NCBI GenBank assembly: GCA_021846565.1
Contig: JAJZWS010000012.1
Span: 1-63,878, forward strand
DNA: 63,878 nucleotides
From: Bacillota bacterium
GTDB taxonomy: Bacteria; Bacillota; Sulfobacillia; Sulfobacillales; JAIMBI01
Direction: 5' to 3'
Position 1 is the stretch's first letter. Each line of letters starts with the position of its first letter. Both the position numbers and the translations under genes were made by a program. Under the pieces are notes generated by a model, which saw only the letters and a program-made list of their open reading frames with translations, searched no databases and was not told the origin of the DNA. Below are positions 18,898-28,386 of this stretch, one piece after another.

Positions 18898-18925
18898 TTG
18901 TGATTGCGATCACGTTCGCTAGTAT
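18898..18925 (+). promoter_or_regulatory. Candidate sigma-A promoter for the oligopeptidase gene
   Basis: TTGTGA and TAGTAT are separated by 16 bases, about 145 bases before the prolyl oligopeptidase ATG. The interval 18577-19070 holds this and the opposing candidate promoter. No further gene is convincing there. Confidence 0.4.
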
Positions 18926-19070
18926 GCCTGAGCCCGGAAAAGTGACAAACAATTTGTAGGGGTGTCCTGGCAGGCGGGAATCGGCGACGGGATGGCGAAC
19001 TTACTCAGGGAGGCGGTTGCGCTCCGAATCGGGCGAAGCCGGCGACGCGGGCGACAGGAGATGAGGCAAC

Positions 19071-21152
19071 ATGATTAGGGTAGAGCGGGACGAGGATGCC
19101 ACGTTCCCACCAGTTCCCCCCACGCGCGCGGCGCCGACGGTCGACCGCTGGTACAACACGGCGGTGCCCGACCCCTACCAATGGCTGGAGCAGGGGGATG
19201 ACCCTGAGACACGTGCATGGACGGCCCAACAAAATGACCGCACCGACGCGGTGCTGGGGAGCCGGCCCGAGACGGCCGCGCTCAGGGCCCAGTGGTTGGC
19301 CGAAGCGTCGGTGGGTGGTGTTTCGGGGCTCCGTCGCGCCGGGCGCTATCTGTTTTACGAGCGGCGCGCCGCGGGAGCCGCACAGCCCATCCTGTATCGG
19401 CGCGGGGTGTTTGACGACCGCGAGGAGGTGGCGGTGGACCCGGTCCTGGAGGCTGGGTCGGATCTGGCGTCGCTGGACTGGTACCAGCCGTCCCTGGACG
19501 GACGCTTCGTGGCATACGGTCTCTCGACAGAGGGCGACGAGTGGAGCACGCTGTATGCGCGCGATCTGGAGATGGGCACGGGTGTGGACGTTGCCATTCC
19601 CCGCGCCCGTGGGTCTTCGGTGGCGTGGGAGCCCGACGGGCGTGGGTTCTACTACACCCGTTATCCCGAGCCGGGCACCATGCCGCCCGGCGAAGAGTTT
19701 TACAACGTCCGCGTCTTCTTTCACAGCGTGGAGGGGCCGGGGCCCGATCCGGAAGTGTTCGGGTCGGCCATCGGGCGTGACGACTTTGCGGGCGTTCAGC
19801 TCTCGGACGAAGGACGCTTTCTCTTGGTGTCGGTCCACCACGGGTGGAACGCGGGGGAACTGTGGTTTGCCGACCGCGAGCGGGGCACCCAGCTGACGCA
19901 ACTGGCAGCCGAGCCGAACACCCAGTATGCCGGGCTTTTGGCTGGCCATGCCTACTATGTGCTTACCACGCTCCGCGCTCCGCGCGGCCGCATTATGCGG
20001 GTGCCGCTCGACACCACGGTCACGTGGTCCGACGCGCGGCAGGTGGTGCCGGAGCGGCCGGACGCGACCCTGTTGGACTTTGCCGTCAGCCGAGGGATGC
20101 TGTGGCTGCACTACCTGGTGGATGCCCATTCCGAGCTGATTCGATGGGACCTGGCCACCGGCCACGGGGAGCCGGTCGCGCTGCCGGGCCTGGGGACGGT
20201 GAGTGGCGTGGAGGCATCGCCCACCGACGCGCGCGTTTACTTCGTCTTCGAGTCGTTCGTGGTCAAGCCGGGGGTGTACACGGTGTTGGACGGATGCGTG
20301 CTGCCCCTGGTGGTCGCGGACCATGAGCCGGTGGCTGCGGTGGTGCGCCAGGAATGGGCCACTTCGTGCGATGGCACCCGGCTGCCGCTTTTTGTGGTTG
20401 ACCCGGTGAACGTGGCCCCGGGGCCCGTGCCCACCGTCCTCACCGGGTACGGCGGGTTCAACGTCGCTGCCACGCCCACGTACTCTCCGGACGTCGCGGT
20501 CTGGGTGGCCGCCGGCGGTCGGTGGGCATCGGCAGTGCTGCGGGGCGGCAGCGAGTATGGAGAGGCATGGCATCGGGCGGGGATGCGCGAGTACAAGCAG
20601 AACGTGTTTGACGACTTTCTGGCGGCCGCCAGGCGTCTCATCGAGGCGGGTCTCACAGACGCGGCCCATCTGGGCATCACCGGGCGCAGCAACGGGGGGC
20701 TCCTGATGGGCGCGGCCCTCACTCAGCGGCCGGAGTTGTTTGCCGCCGTGGTGGTGGGGGTGCCCTTGCTGGACATGCTGCGCTATCCTCGGTTTCTCAT
20801 CGCCCACATCTGGGCGAGCGAATACGGATCGGCCGACGCCGACCGGACGCAGTTTGCCTACCTCTACCAGTACTCGCCCTATCATCACGTCAAGGCGGGA
20901 ACCGAATACCCGGCGACGCTGCTCTGGGCGGCGCACAAAGACAGCCGCGTCGATCCGCTGCACGCGCGCAAGATGACGGCGCGGTTGCAGGCGGCCCAGG
21001 GGGGGTCGGCGCCCATTCTGTATCGGGAGGAAGGGCAGGTGGGGCATGGCATGGGCAAGCCGCTCGGCTGGCAGGCGGCGTCGCAGGGCGATCAGCTGGG
21101 GTTTTTGGCGTGGCGTCTTGGCCTTGGCGTCTCCGACCCCGTGAGCCCGTGA
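19071..21152 (+). CDS. Prolyl oligopeptidase family serine peptidase (S9A)
   Basis: This 693-residue cytoplasmic peptidase cleaves short peptides after proline. An N-terminal segment (YNTAVPDPYQWLEQGDDPET) and beta-propeller precede the alpha/beta-hydrolase domain. The nucleophile motif GRSNGGLLMG places Ser at about residue 540, the acid is in HKDSRVDP (about 624) and His in GQVGHGMGK (about 659). The ATG follows GACAGGAGATGAGGCAAC. It has no signal peptide. The next gene starts within its stop codon. Confidence 0.95.
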   Translation: MIRVERDEDATFPPVPPTRAAPTVDRWYNTAVPDPYQWLEQGDDPETRAWTAQQNDRTDAVLGSRPETAALRAQWLAEASVGGVSGLRRAGRYLFYERRAAGAAQPILYRRGVFDDREEVAVDPVLEAGSDLASLDWYQPSLDGRFVAYGLSTEGDEWSTLYARDLEMGTGVDVAIPRARGSSVAWEPDGRGFYYTRYPEPGTMPPGEEFYNVRVFFHSVEGPGPDPEVFGSAIGRDDFAGVQLSDEGRFLLVSVHHGWNAGELWFADRERGTQLTQLAAEPNTQYAGLLAGHAYYVLTTLRAPRGRIMRVPLDTTVTWSDARQVVPERPDATLLDFAVSRGMLWLHYLVDAHSELIRWDLATGHGEPVALPGLGTVSGVEASPTDARVYFVFESFVVKPGVYTVLDGCVLPLVVADHEPVAAVVRQEWATSCDGTRLPLFVVDPVNVAPGPVPTVLTGYGGFNVAATPTYSPDVAVWVAAGGRWASAVLRGGSEYGEAWHRAGMREYKQNVFDDFLAAARRLIEAGLTDAAHLGITGRSNGGLLMGAALTQRPELFAAVVVGVPLLDMLRYPRFLIAHIWASEYGSADADRTQFAYLYQYSPYHHVKAGTEYPATLLWAAHKDSRVDPLHARKMTARLQAAQGGSAPILYREEGQVGHGMGKPLGWQAASQGDQLGFLAWRLGLGVSDPVSP

Positions 21153-21535
21153 AGCAGCTCGGGTTCGTGGACGCCACGGGGGAGGCGCTGTCCCCCATGG
21201 CGGCGGCGCTCGCGAAGGCCATGCTGGGCGCGGGCTGGCAGGTGGAGGCCTGGGCGTTGGCGCCCGCCCAGCACGTAGACCCGCAGGCACGGCAGTCGCT
21301 GGCCGAATGGGGATTGGAGGTGGATGCCGTGCCGCCGCGGCGCTTCGTCCGAGAAAATCTTCCGCGGCCCAGCATCGTGATCGCGCTGGGTCCGGTGCCA
21401 GCCCCGGCCCCGGCTCCCGACATTACGTGGCTTCACTGGCCGCTCCCCAATCGGGGCAGCGGCCTCGTGGCCCGGCGTTCACAGCGCGATCGGATCCGGC
21501 ATCGGCTTGAAACGTGGGGCGCCGAATTCGGATAG
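21149..21535 (+). CDS. Low-molecular-weight phosphatase-fold protein lacking catalytic residues
   Basis: This 128-residue protein starts at a GTG overlapping the peptidase stop (GTGA). Its layout follows low-molecular-weight protein tyrosine phosphatase/ArsC: a first strand, a P-loop position, SPMAAALAKAM helix, and a late TWLHWPLPN segment equivalent to the LHWPFPDP block. The P-loop position reads DATGEALSPMA where active enzymes have CTGNSARSPMA, so both the nucleophilic Cys and the Arg are gone. It is probably a pseudoenzyme or binding protein. Assignment rests on motif layout. Confidence 0.65.
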   Translation: MKQLGFVDATGEALSPMAAALAKAMLGAGWQVEAWALAPAQHVDPQARQSLAEWGLEVDAVPPRRFVRENLPRPSIVIALGPVPAPAPAPDITWLHWPLPNRGSGLVARRSQRDRIRHRLETWGAEFG

Positions 21536-22010
21536 CGCGGTGGGGGCGGCGCTGAGCTTGGCGCGTGCGGGACGGGGCCCACGGGGGCGCCGCCGCTAGC
21601 GTTGTCGCCCAGCCACGCACCGGTGCCATCCTGGACCACGGTGTCGGCCATGAGTCGCCACGGGCCCGATGGTCCCCGCGTTTGTGACTTTGAAGCCTCA
21701 CGCTGGACAGCAGATCAGCGCCACCCATCCTATCCACCGCCCGGTCGGCAGACGCTGACCGTGCGGCGGGGACGGGCATCGCGGCCCATCACAGGGCAGG
21801 GGTCGCTTGGCGCGCCACCGGCTTTGCCATCCTCTGAGCGCCTCCGCTGCCACAAGTTGACGGCAGCGGGCCGGCAGGGATTTGGCCTGCGGGGTCAAAT
21901 ACAGAGGTGCTCGGCGTGAGGGCCGGCACCGCCGTGAGACCCAACATATCACCGCGCCACAGGGACATCGGAGATCGAGCGAAGTCATCGGAGGGGGCGC
22001 ATCATCAGCC
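21536..22010 (+). other. Intergenic stretch without recognised gene
   Basis: Several open frames exist on both strands but none shows a ribosome binding site together with a recognisable protein. A GGAGGGGGCGC stretch near the right end serves the following asparaginase gene. Confidence 0.5.
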
Positions 22011-22948
<938 letters not shown>

Positions 22949-22952
<4 letters not shown>

Positions 22953-23752
22953 CGGACCCGAGCCGCCTGGTGGCCTGGCTGGATGCGCTGCCCTTTGCTG
23001 CGATGTCCACCTGCGGGGTCCCGGACGTCGGGGTTCCCGGCGTGCGCGGAGTCAAAAGCGGCGTGCCGGTGCCGCAGGCCAACCTGGTGGGGCGGGCGCG
23101 GCTCGCCCGTGCCGACGTGGAACCAGCCATTCGGGCGGTTCAGCAGGTGTTCGATGGCCTGCCCTACACGTGGGTGGTGGGCCCTCTGAGCCAGCCGCCC
23201 GACTTGGGAGATCGGCTCCTGCTGCACGGACTCCAGTTGGGCGAATCCTTGGAGGGATTGGCCTATCGGGACTGGGATCGACCCCTGATGCGCCCCTCCA
23301 CGGTGAGGGTGCGCTCCGCGTCGGCTGACGAGCTGACGGCCCATGCCGCGCCGCTGGCGGCCGCCTACGGCATGGGGATGACTGCCGACGCGCTTGCGTC
23401 CAGCATGCGGGGGGTCCTGGCGCCGACGGGGGGCGCGGGCCCGGCCACCGTGGGGTATCTGGCGTGGGAAGCGGGATCCGAGGAGCCAGTGGGGTGGGGA
23501 ACGCTCACGTGGCTGCAGACCGACACGGCGCTCTTAAATGGGTCGGCCACGGTGCCGGCCGCACGGGGGCGAGGGGTTTATCGGGCGCTCACGGCCGCCC
23601 GGCTGGAGGACGCTCACCATGCGGGGGCCGCCGTGGTGCTGGTGTCGGCTGTGGCCGATACGTCCGCCCCCATCTGCCGAAGGCTGGGCTTTCAGCCCGT
23701 GTGTCACCTTCAGCACTATCTGGGGAATGTGGCCGCCCGGCCGGTCGGCTAG
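22949..23752 (+). CDS. GNAT family acetyltransferase
   Basis: This 267-residue protein has an N-terminal half of unknown fold. A C-terminal GNAT domain contains ATVPAARGRGVYRALTAARL, an acetyl-CoA pyrophosphate loop of the R-G-x-G-x-Y type, and the late strand SAPICRRLGFQPVCHLQHYL. The ATG overlaps the asparaginase stop by four bases, suggesting a shared peptide or amino-acid salvage context with the oligopeptidase and asparaginase. The substrate cannot be told. Confidence 0.82.
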
Positions 23753-24810
23753 CGCAGTCGCCGGCCCGTGCGGTGTTTCAGGCGCCAGACGACCTTCACG
23801 AGGCGACCGTCCTGCATCACCCTGTCGATGTGAGTCAGAGGATTCGCGGGCGTGAGCACGAGGTCTGCCCGGTTCCCCGGTCCCCGGTTCTTGTTCCAGA
23901 CCCATCCATTCCCCCGCACTCAGGGTGCCCGTGCGGCTCGCCGCCATCGGGGTGAAGGGCATCGCCAACAGCTGCGCCAGTTCGCGCAGGTTGGTGTCAG
24001 GCGGCCCACACCGGAGTCGGTGCCCCATGGCGATCGTGACACCAGCGCGGTGGGCGCGGGGCCACGCTCCCGATGCGCCTCGACGACCATGGTGGCCTTG
24101 GCCTCAGTCCAGGGGGGCACCGGCTCTCCGGCGTCCGCCGCTTCCAGGACGGCCGTCGGGGCCACGAGCGTCGGCACCAGGATCGTGCTGTGAGCCAGCA
24201 TACGGTCGATGGCCTCGTCATCCAGGTCGATGCCGTGTTCAATCGAGGTGAATCCGGCCCGCATCGCATTCTTGATACCCTCGGCGTCCTGGGCGTGCGC
24301 AACCAGTCTCGGTCATGGCGCTTGGCCTCCGCGGCGATGACCGACAGTTCCTCGGGCGAGAAGCGGCTGTGACGGGGATGGTCGTGGGGGCTCAGCACGT
24401 CCCTGGTCGGCCCACCTTCCCCACGGCGGCGCCCGTGTAAATGACCCGGCGCTCCGCCAGCACGTCCGCTACCCCGTTGACCACCTCGAACCATGGGCTG
24501 GCCCCAGCGGCAGGGCCGATTCTGGGGGTTGACGGGTCTCCCTGCCCCCCGGTGATGGACAGTCGGCTCACGGCCATCTGCAGCCGCAGGCCAGCCACGA
24601 GACGTTCCTCCGGCGCCATCTTGAGGCCGTGGCTTCCCGGCCAAGGCCCGCGCGGCCGTGGCGCCCGCTGGCCGGGCGCTGCCCCTCTGTGAGAATGTCC
24701 GGGCCCTCGGTGCGGAAGTGGACGTGGACGTCAAAGAACCCGGGCAACGGAAAGCTTCCCGACGGTCGAGGGATGCCGCAGTATGCCGCCGCCGAGGCGC
24801 CACCCGGAGG
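23749..24810 (-). pseudogene. Decayed amidohydrolase (imidazolonepropionase/prolidase-like)
   Basis: Pieces of one amidohydrolase lie in order on the minus strand but in different frames. They are the metal-site start GFFDVHVHF, then RLSITGGQGDPSTPRIG, FSPEELSVIAAEAKRHDRDW, GFTSIEHGIDLDDEAIDRML, WGTDSGVG, NLRELAQLLAMPFTPMAASR and the C-terminal ADLVLTPANPLTHIDRVMQD. At least four frame changes and a missing N-terminus make it non-functional. Its stop shares the palindrome CTAG with the GNAT stop. Confidence 0.82.
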
Positions 24811-25050
24811 GGTGGAGGGCGCGCGCCGCTGCGGGTGGCGGGTTTCCTTCCTCCGCCCGGTGTGAGCCGGTGAGAGGGCGGCACGGTCCTCATCCTGGCC
24901 GCGTGCGACGTTCACCATCCAGGTGGGTAACACATTTACATATAAGACATATAGTGCCGATGACGGAAGATGATGCTTCCGCAACGTCCCGGGCCGCCGA
25001 GGCGCGATTGAAACCCGGCAACAACCTGTGATAAGCAAGGAGGGTGCATC

Positions 25051-25605
25051 ATGGCCGTGACTCCGGGCCCCTGTCCCACCACAGGGTGTCCTCCACCGAC
25101 CGAAATCGACTGCATCGTGGTCGACAAGGTTTATGCATCGTGTGTGCAGACGGTGACCACCTCTGAGACCTTCACCATCGTCGGCTGTCTCGCGCCCATC
25201 ACCTGCAGTGTCGACCTCGCCGCGTCGAGCTGTACGGTGGGTGCCATCACGCCCAGCGGCACGCCCGACATCAACAACGTCACGTTTGTTGTTACCACCG
25301 CGCTGACGGTCACCTGCGCGGCAGGCATCTCCAGCAGCGAAACGATTGTGACCACGGTGACGGTGCCCCTGTACAACCCGAGCGGCACGACCCCCTCGTG
25401 TACGCTGCTGTCCGCTTCATGCGTCTGCGTGCTGACTGGCACGTCCACCGTCAACTGCACGATCTCGGTGTGCGTGTTGGCCCAAACGACCGCTACGGTT
25501 CAGCTCCTGATTCCGACGTACGGATTCTGCGTGCCGGGGCCCTGCGAGGCGGGACCGGTGCTGCCATGCCCCCCCGTGCCGTTGTTTCCCCCCCAGCAAA
25601 CCTGA
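25051..25605 (+). CDS. Cys/Thr-rich spore-coat-like protein
   Basis: This 184-residue protein starts MAVTPGPCPTTGCPPPTEID and continues CIVVDKVYASCVQTVT. The CIVVDKVYxSC motif recurs in Firmicute proteins linked to the spore coat (SPOCS/DUF3794-like), but that link is from memory of the motif. It has many cysteines, Thr/Ser/Val-rich beta-prone repeats and a proline-rich tail, with no charged helical regions. The ATG is behind AAGGAGGGTGCATC and a strong terminator follows. A TATAGT box lies about 95 bases upstream (24950-24955). It is probably an extracellular or spore surface protein. Confidence 0.72.
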   Translation: MAVTPGPCPTTGCPPPTEIDCIVVDKVYASCVQTVTTSETFTIVGCLAPITCSVDLAASSCTVGAITPSGTPDINNVTFVVTTALTVTCAAGISSSETIVTTVTVPLYNPSGTTPSCTLLSASCVCVLTGTSTVNCTISVCVLAQTTATVQLLIPTYGFCVPGPCEAGPVLPCPPVPLFPPQQT

Positions 25606-25620
25606 GGGCGGTTGCAGAGT

Positions 25621-25661
25621 CGGCGAGAGCCCCGGCCTCCAGCCAGGGCTCTCGCCGTTGT
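25621..25661 (+). terminator. Intrinsic terminator after the Cys-rich gene
   Basis: A perfect 12-bp stem (CGGCGAGAGCCC with GGGCTCTCGCCG) with a 13-base loop is followed by TTGTT, 16 bases after the stop codon. The T run is short but the stem is strong. It could also serve as a partial barrier for leftward transcription. Confidence 0.75.
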
Positions 25662-25775
25662 TGGACGTATTTCATAAAAAAGGCAGGAAGCGGCACAAAT
25701 ACAGGCGGCAGGCGGAGCCACAGTCCATCACTGCGGCTCCGTGGGCGCGCTCCCGGCGCGGTTGGGCGGCGGGTG

Positions 25776-26378
25776 TCACCCAAATCCCACGCGGCTGCCG
25801 GACGAGACGGGCAAGGGCGTCGCGGCGGGCCGAGCCGCGTTTAGCGGATTTGGGACGGCCGCGTAACTGTATGCCGCGGTGGCCGCCGGCGGTGCATAGG
25901 AAGGCGGCCGGGGTCCGGCGGAGGCCACGCGGACGGCTGTGGCCGCACCGAGGGCCCTCCCGTCGCCGGGCATCGGGTGCGAGGGGGCTGGCTGAACGCC
26001 TGGCGCGGTTTTTGGGTCGGGCTCCGATACCATGACCGCCGCCAGCTTCTGGGCCCGTAGGGCGTCGATGTCATCCGTGGGCCAGTTCAGGATGAGGGTA
26101 AGGGGATGGGATCCAAACAAGGGCCAGGGGGAGACAGGCACGCCCAATGCGTCAGCCACCGGGCTAATCCACCGACCTAGGTGAGCAGGGGCGGGCCAAG
26201 GCCTCCGCAGTTCGGCTGGCGACCCCGGCCGCACCTCCAGCGCCCAGGCGGGCATCGCCTCGCCGGCGGGCGCCACGCGGCCGGACTGGCGTTGCAGCCG
26301 GCGCACGTGGAGCCGCAGTTGTTCCGTTGCACGGGGACGTCCCCCGCCGTCCATGACGAAAGGCCAGCCGTATTGCAT
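25776..26378 (-). CDS. Hypothetical protein with Pro/Ala-rich tail
   Basis: This 200-residue protein starts MQYGWPFVMDGGGRPRATEQ behind an excellent GGAGGGACGACG-ATG. The first 140 residues look folded, with hydrophobic strands near ISPVADALGVPVSPW and LTLILNWPTDD. The last 60 are rich in Pro and Ala. It has no signal peptide and no recognised family. It lies 87 bases downstream of the CAP-domain gene on the same strand and may share its transcript. Confidence 0.6.
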   Translation of the reverse strand: MQYGWPFVMDGGGRPRATEQLRLHVRRLQRQSGRVAPAGEAMPAWALEVRPGSPAELRRPWPAPAHLGRWISPVADALGVPVSPWPLFGSHPLTLILNWPTDDIDALRAQKLAAVMVSEPDPKTAPGVQPAPSHPMPGDGRALGAATAVRVASAGPRPPSYAPPAATAAYSYAAVPNPLNAARPAATPLPVSSGSRVGFG

Positions 26379-26465
26379 CGTCGTCCCTCCGATGCCAATG
26401 TATGGGCCGATCCGAGCAACGTGCGGGCGACGGCCCCACTTGATCAAGTGCGGCCGATGCCGCCC

Positions 26466-27122
26466 CTAACTATTGGGCCCGATGAACAGTTCGGACACCG
26501 CCACGCCATTGCTGAGCCGGGCCACCCCCACGCCCACCTGGGTCTCGTAGGGATTCAGGATATTGGATCGATGCGGCGGTGACGCCATGAGCAACTCAAA
26601 TGCGGCGGCGACGCTGGACGCCTCAGCGATGTTTTCCGCGCCCATGCCCAGGGCGGATATCCCCGCAGCTTGTTCCATCTGAATCGGCCAACCGAGCGTT
26701 GGCAAGTCGGATGTGAACACGCCGTCAGTCGCCAGAGCCTGTGCACGAGTCTGCGCGAGATGCATCAGCGTGGCATTCACCGTGTACGGGGCCAGCCCGC
26801 TCTGGATCCGCGCCTGGTTGATGAGCTGGATTAGGGTATCGGCGCCCGCTGACGTGCTGGCGGCGGTCTGTCCGACCGTGGTTCCGGCGGTGCCGGCCAA
26901 AGAGGACGGCTGGCTCGGCACCGACGAACCGGGGGCGGTGTGAAGGACCGGCTGGTGATCCCTCATGACGCGATACGCCTGGCTGACGGTGGCCACACTG
27001 GGCATGGTCCACGATGCCACGGTGGCCGGGTTGGCCATCCCCGGTTCCTTCGCCCCGGAAAGACCCCAATGGGGCGTTCCGAGGAGTCCCGCTGCCAAGA
27101 GGAGGCTGGCAAAATAGTTCAT
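26466..27122 (-). CDS. Secreted CAP/SCP-domain protein
   Basis: This 218-residue protein begins with a signal-peptide-like segment (MNYFASLLLAAGLLGTPHWG). A linker rich in Ser/Thr/Ala leads to a C-terminal CAP domain at about residues 95-215: LIQLINQARIQSGLAPYTVN, GAENIAEASS, then PPHRSNILNPYETQVGVGVA. CAP proteins are extracellular and several Bacillus members are spore- or cell-wall-associated. The ATG lacks a strong ribosome binding site and the frame is open upstream, so the start could be earlier. Confidence 0.83.
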   Translation of the reverse strand: MNYFASLLLAAGLLGTPHWGLSGAKEPGMANPATVASWTMPSVATVSQAYRVMRDHQPVLHTAPGSSVPSQPSSLAGTAGTTVGQTAASTSAGADTLIQLINQARIQSGLAPYTVNATLMHLAQTRAQALATDGVFTSDLPTLGWPIQMEQAAGISALGMGAENIAEASSVAAAFELLMASPPHRSNILNPYETQVGVGVARLSNGVAVSELFIGPNS

Positions 27123-27580
27123 CCCGAGTTCGCGGCGCCATCCTGGGAGAGGACCCTGCGCCGCTACCCCCTTCCGCGTGTCTGCTGACCCGGCTGTGAA
27201 CCCGAAAGCTTTCGCCCATCCGGGAGTCCGGGTGCCCAATGACAGTACGGGGATGGGCGCCCCCTGGCGATCCACCCCAGGGCGCGCTCGTGGCCCTGAA
27301 TGGCAGCCAGACCCGGTTCCGTCCCTTATCCGCCTGCACGTCCACAAAATGCGGCAAGTGCCATCGCCATCCATATTTAGTCATTGGTCGCCCTGCTCCC
27401 CACCCCGGCGGCAGGGTCGTCACAGGGGAAGACCGCCCCATCCATGCGGGAACCCCCTTGTCTGCTTTAACGCCCGGTCCGCGGTGATGGGGTGTCTCAG
27501 CCCGAAACCTTGAGCTGAAACCTGAGGGCCCGGTGGGGCGTCACGTGTCCGACAACAGCCGGAGAGGAGGGGAACGGGAC
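27123..27580 (+). other. Intergenic stretch without recognised gene
   Basis: This is the divergent space between the CAP-domain gene and the ABC transporter operon. Short open frames exist, including a minus-strand one reading MTKYGWRWHLPHFVDVQADK, but none has both a good start signal and a recognisable fold. A GGAGAGGAGGGG ribosome binding site for the ATPase lies at the right end. Confidence 0.5.
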
Positions 27581-28327
27581 GTGACGACGAGATCGGGCCA
27601 CCTCAGCGCCCCGGTCAGCTTGGAGCTGGACCGGGTGGACAAAGCCAAGCGGCACCCCATTTTGCAGGAGGTATCGCTGGCCATTCGTCCCGGAGAGGCC
27701 GTGGGGCTGGTGGGTCCCAACGGAGTGGGCAAGACCACGCTGTTCAAGGTGGCGGTGGGGCTGTGGCAACCCGACCGAGGACAGGTGCGGTGGGAGGGCC
27801 GCGCGGACCCGGTCGCCGCCCGGGCCCGCCGCCGTTCCATCGGCGTCGTGGGGGAGCTGGCGCCGCTATACCCGTATCTGTCGGCGCGCGACCACCTCGA
27901 AATGAAGCGGCGCGTGACCCCGGGGGTTCATGCGGATCGCGTCACGGTGCTGCGTTCGGCGCTGGGGCTGGATGCCTTTTGGACGGTGCCCACCCAGAAG
28001 CTGTCGCAGGGCCAGCGCCAGCGGGTGGCGCTGGCCACGGCTCTGCTGCCGGATCCTCCCCTGCTGCTGCTGGATGAGGCCACCAATGGCTTGGACCCGG
28101 ACGCGGTGCGCTGGCTGCGCGAGACCATCGCCAATGTGACACAGCGCGGCACGGCCGTCTGTGTATCCAGCCACGTGCTGGGTGACCTGGTGAGGATGGT
28201 GACCCGCGTGCTGTTCCTGAAGGACGGCACGGTGGTGGCGGATGAGGACGTGGCGGGCCGATCGGCGGAGTGGATGGAGGACCGCTACCAAGCGGTGATG
28301 GGGAGCGTCCTCACGCCGCTCGCGTAG
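27581..28327 (+). CDS. ABC transporter ATP-binding protein
   Basis: This is a 248-residue ATPase of the DrrA/CcmA exporter type. The Walker A is GPNGVGKTT, the signature LSQGQRQRVALATALL, the Walker B LLLLDEATNGLDPDA and the switch His in VSSHVLGDL. The GTG at 27581 is chosen for its GGAGAGGAGGGG leader. Upstream GTGs would add a non-family tail. Two permease genes follow on the same strand, so this ATPase likely energises a heteromeric or alternative exporter. Confidence 0.92.
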   Translation: MTTRSGHLSAPVSLELDRVDKAKRHPILQEVSLAIRPGEAVGLVGPNGVGKTTLFKVAVGLWQPDRGQVRWEGRADPVAARARRRSIGVVGELAPLYPYLSARDHLEMKRRVTPGVHADRVTVLRSALGLDAFWTVPTQKLSQGQRQRVALATALLPDPPLLLLDEATNGLDPDAVRWLRETIANVTQRGTAVCVSSHVLGDLVRMVTRVLFLKDGTVVADEDVAGRSAEWMEDRYQAVMGSVLTPLA

Positions 28328-28386
28328 CGACGGTCCTCTGAATACGTGCGCCACAGAAATGTCAGGACGGGGAGGACGGACGCAGG

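Noticed and set aside
18762-18959. A 65-codon plus-strand frame before the oligopeptidase
   Set aside because: No ribosome binding site and no recognisable features; it overlaps a likely promoter.
19005-21290. A 761-codon minus-strand frame opposite the prolyl oligopeptidase
   Set aside because: The plus strand encodes an enzyme with a complete catalytic triad; the antisense product is His/Arg/Pro-rich noise.
27239-27487. Possible CxxC-containing small protein in the 27.2-27.5 kb gap
   Set aside because: A single CGKC pair with no ribosome binding site; composition looks like non-coding high-GC DNA.
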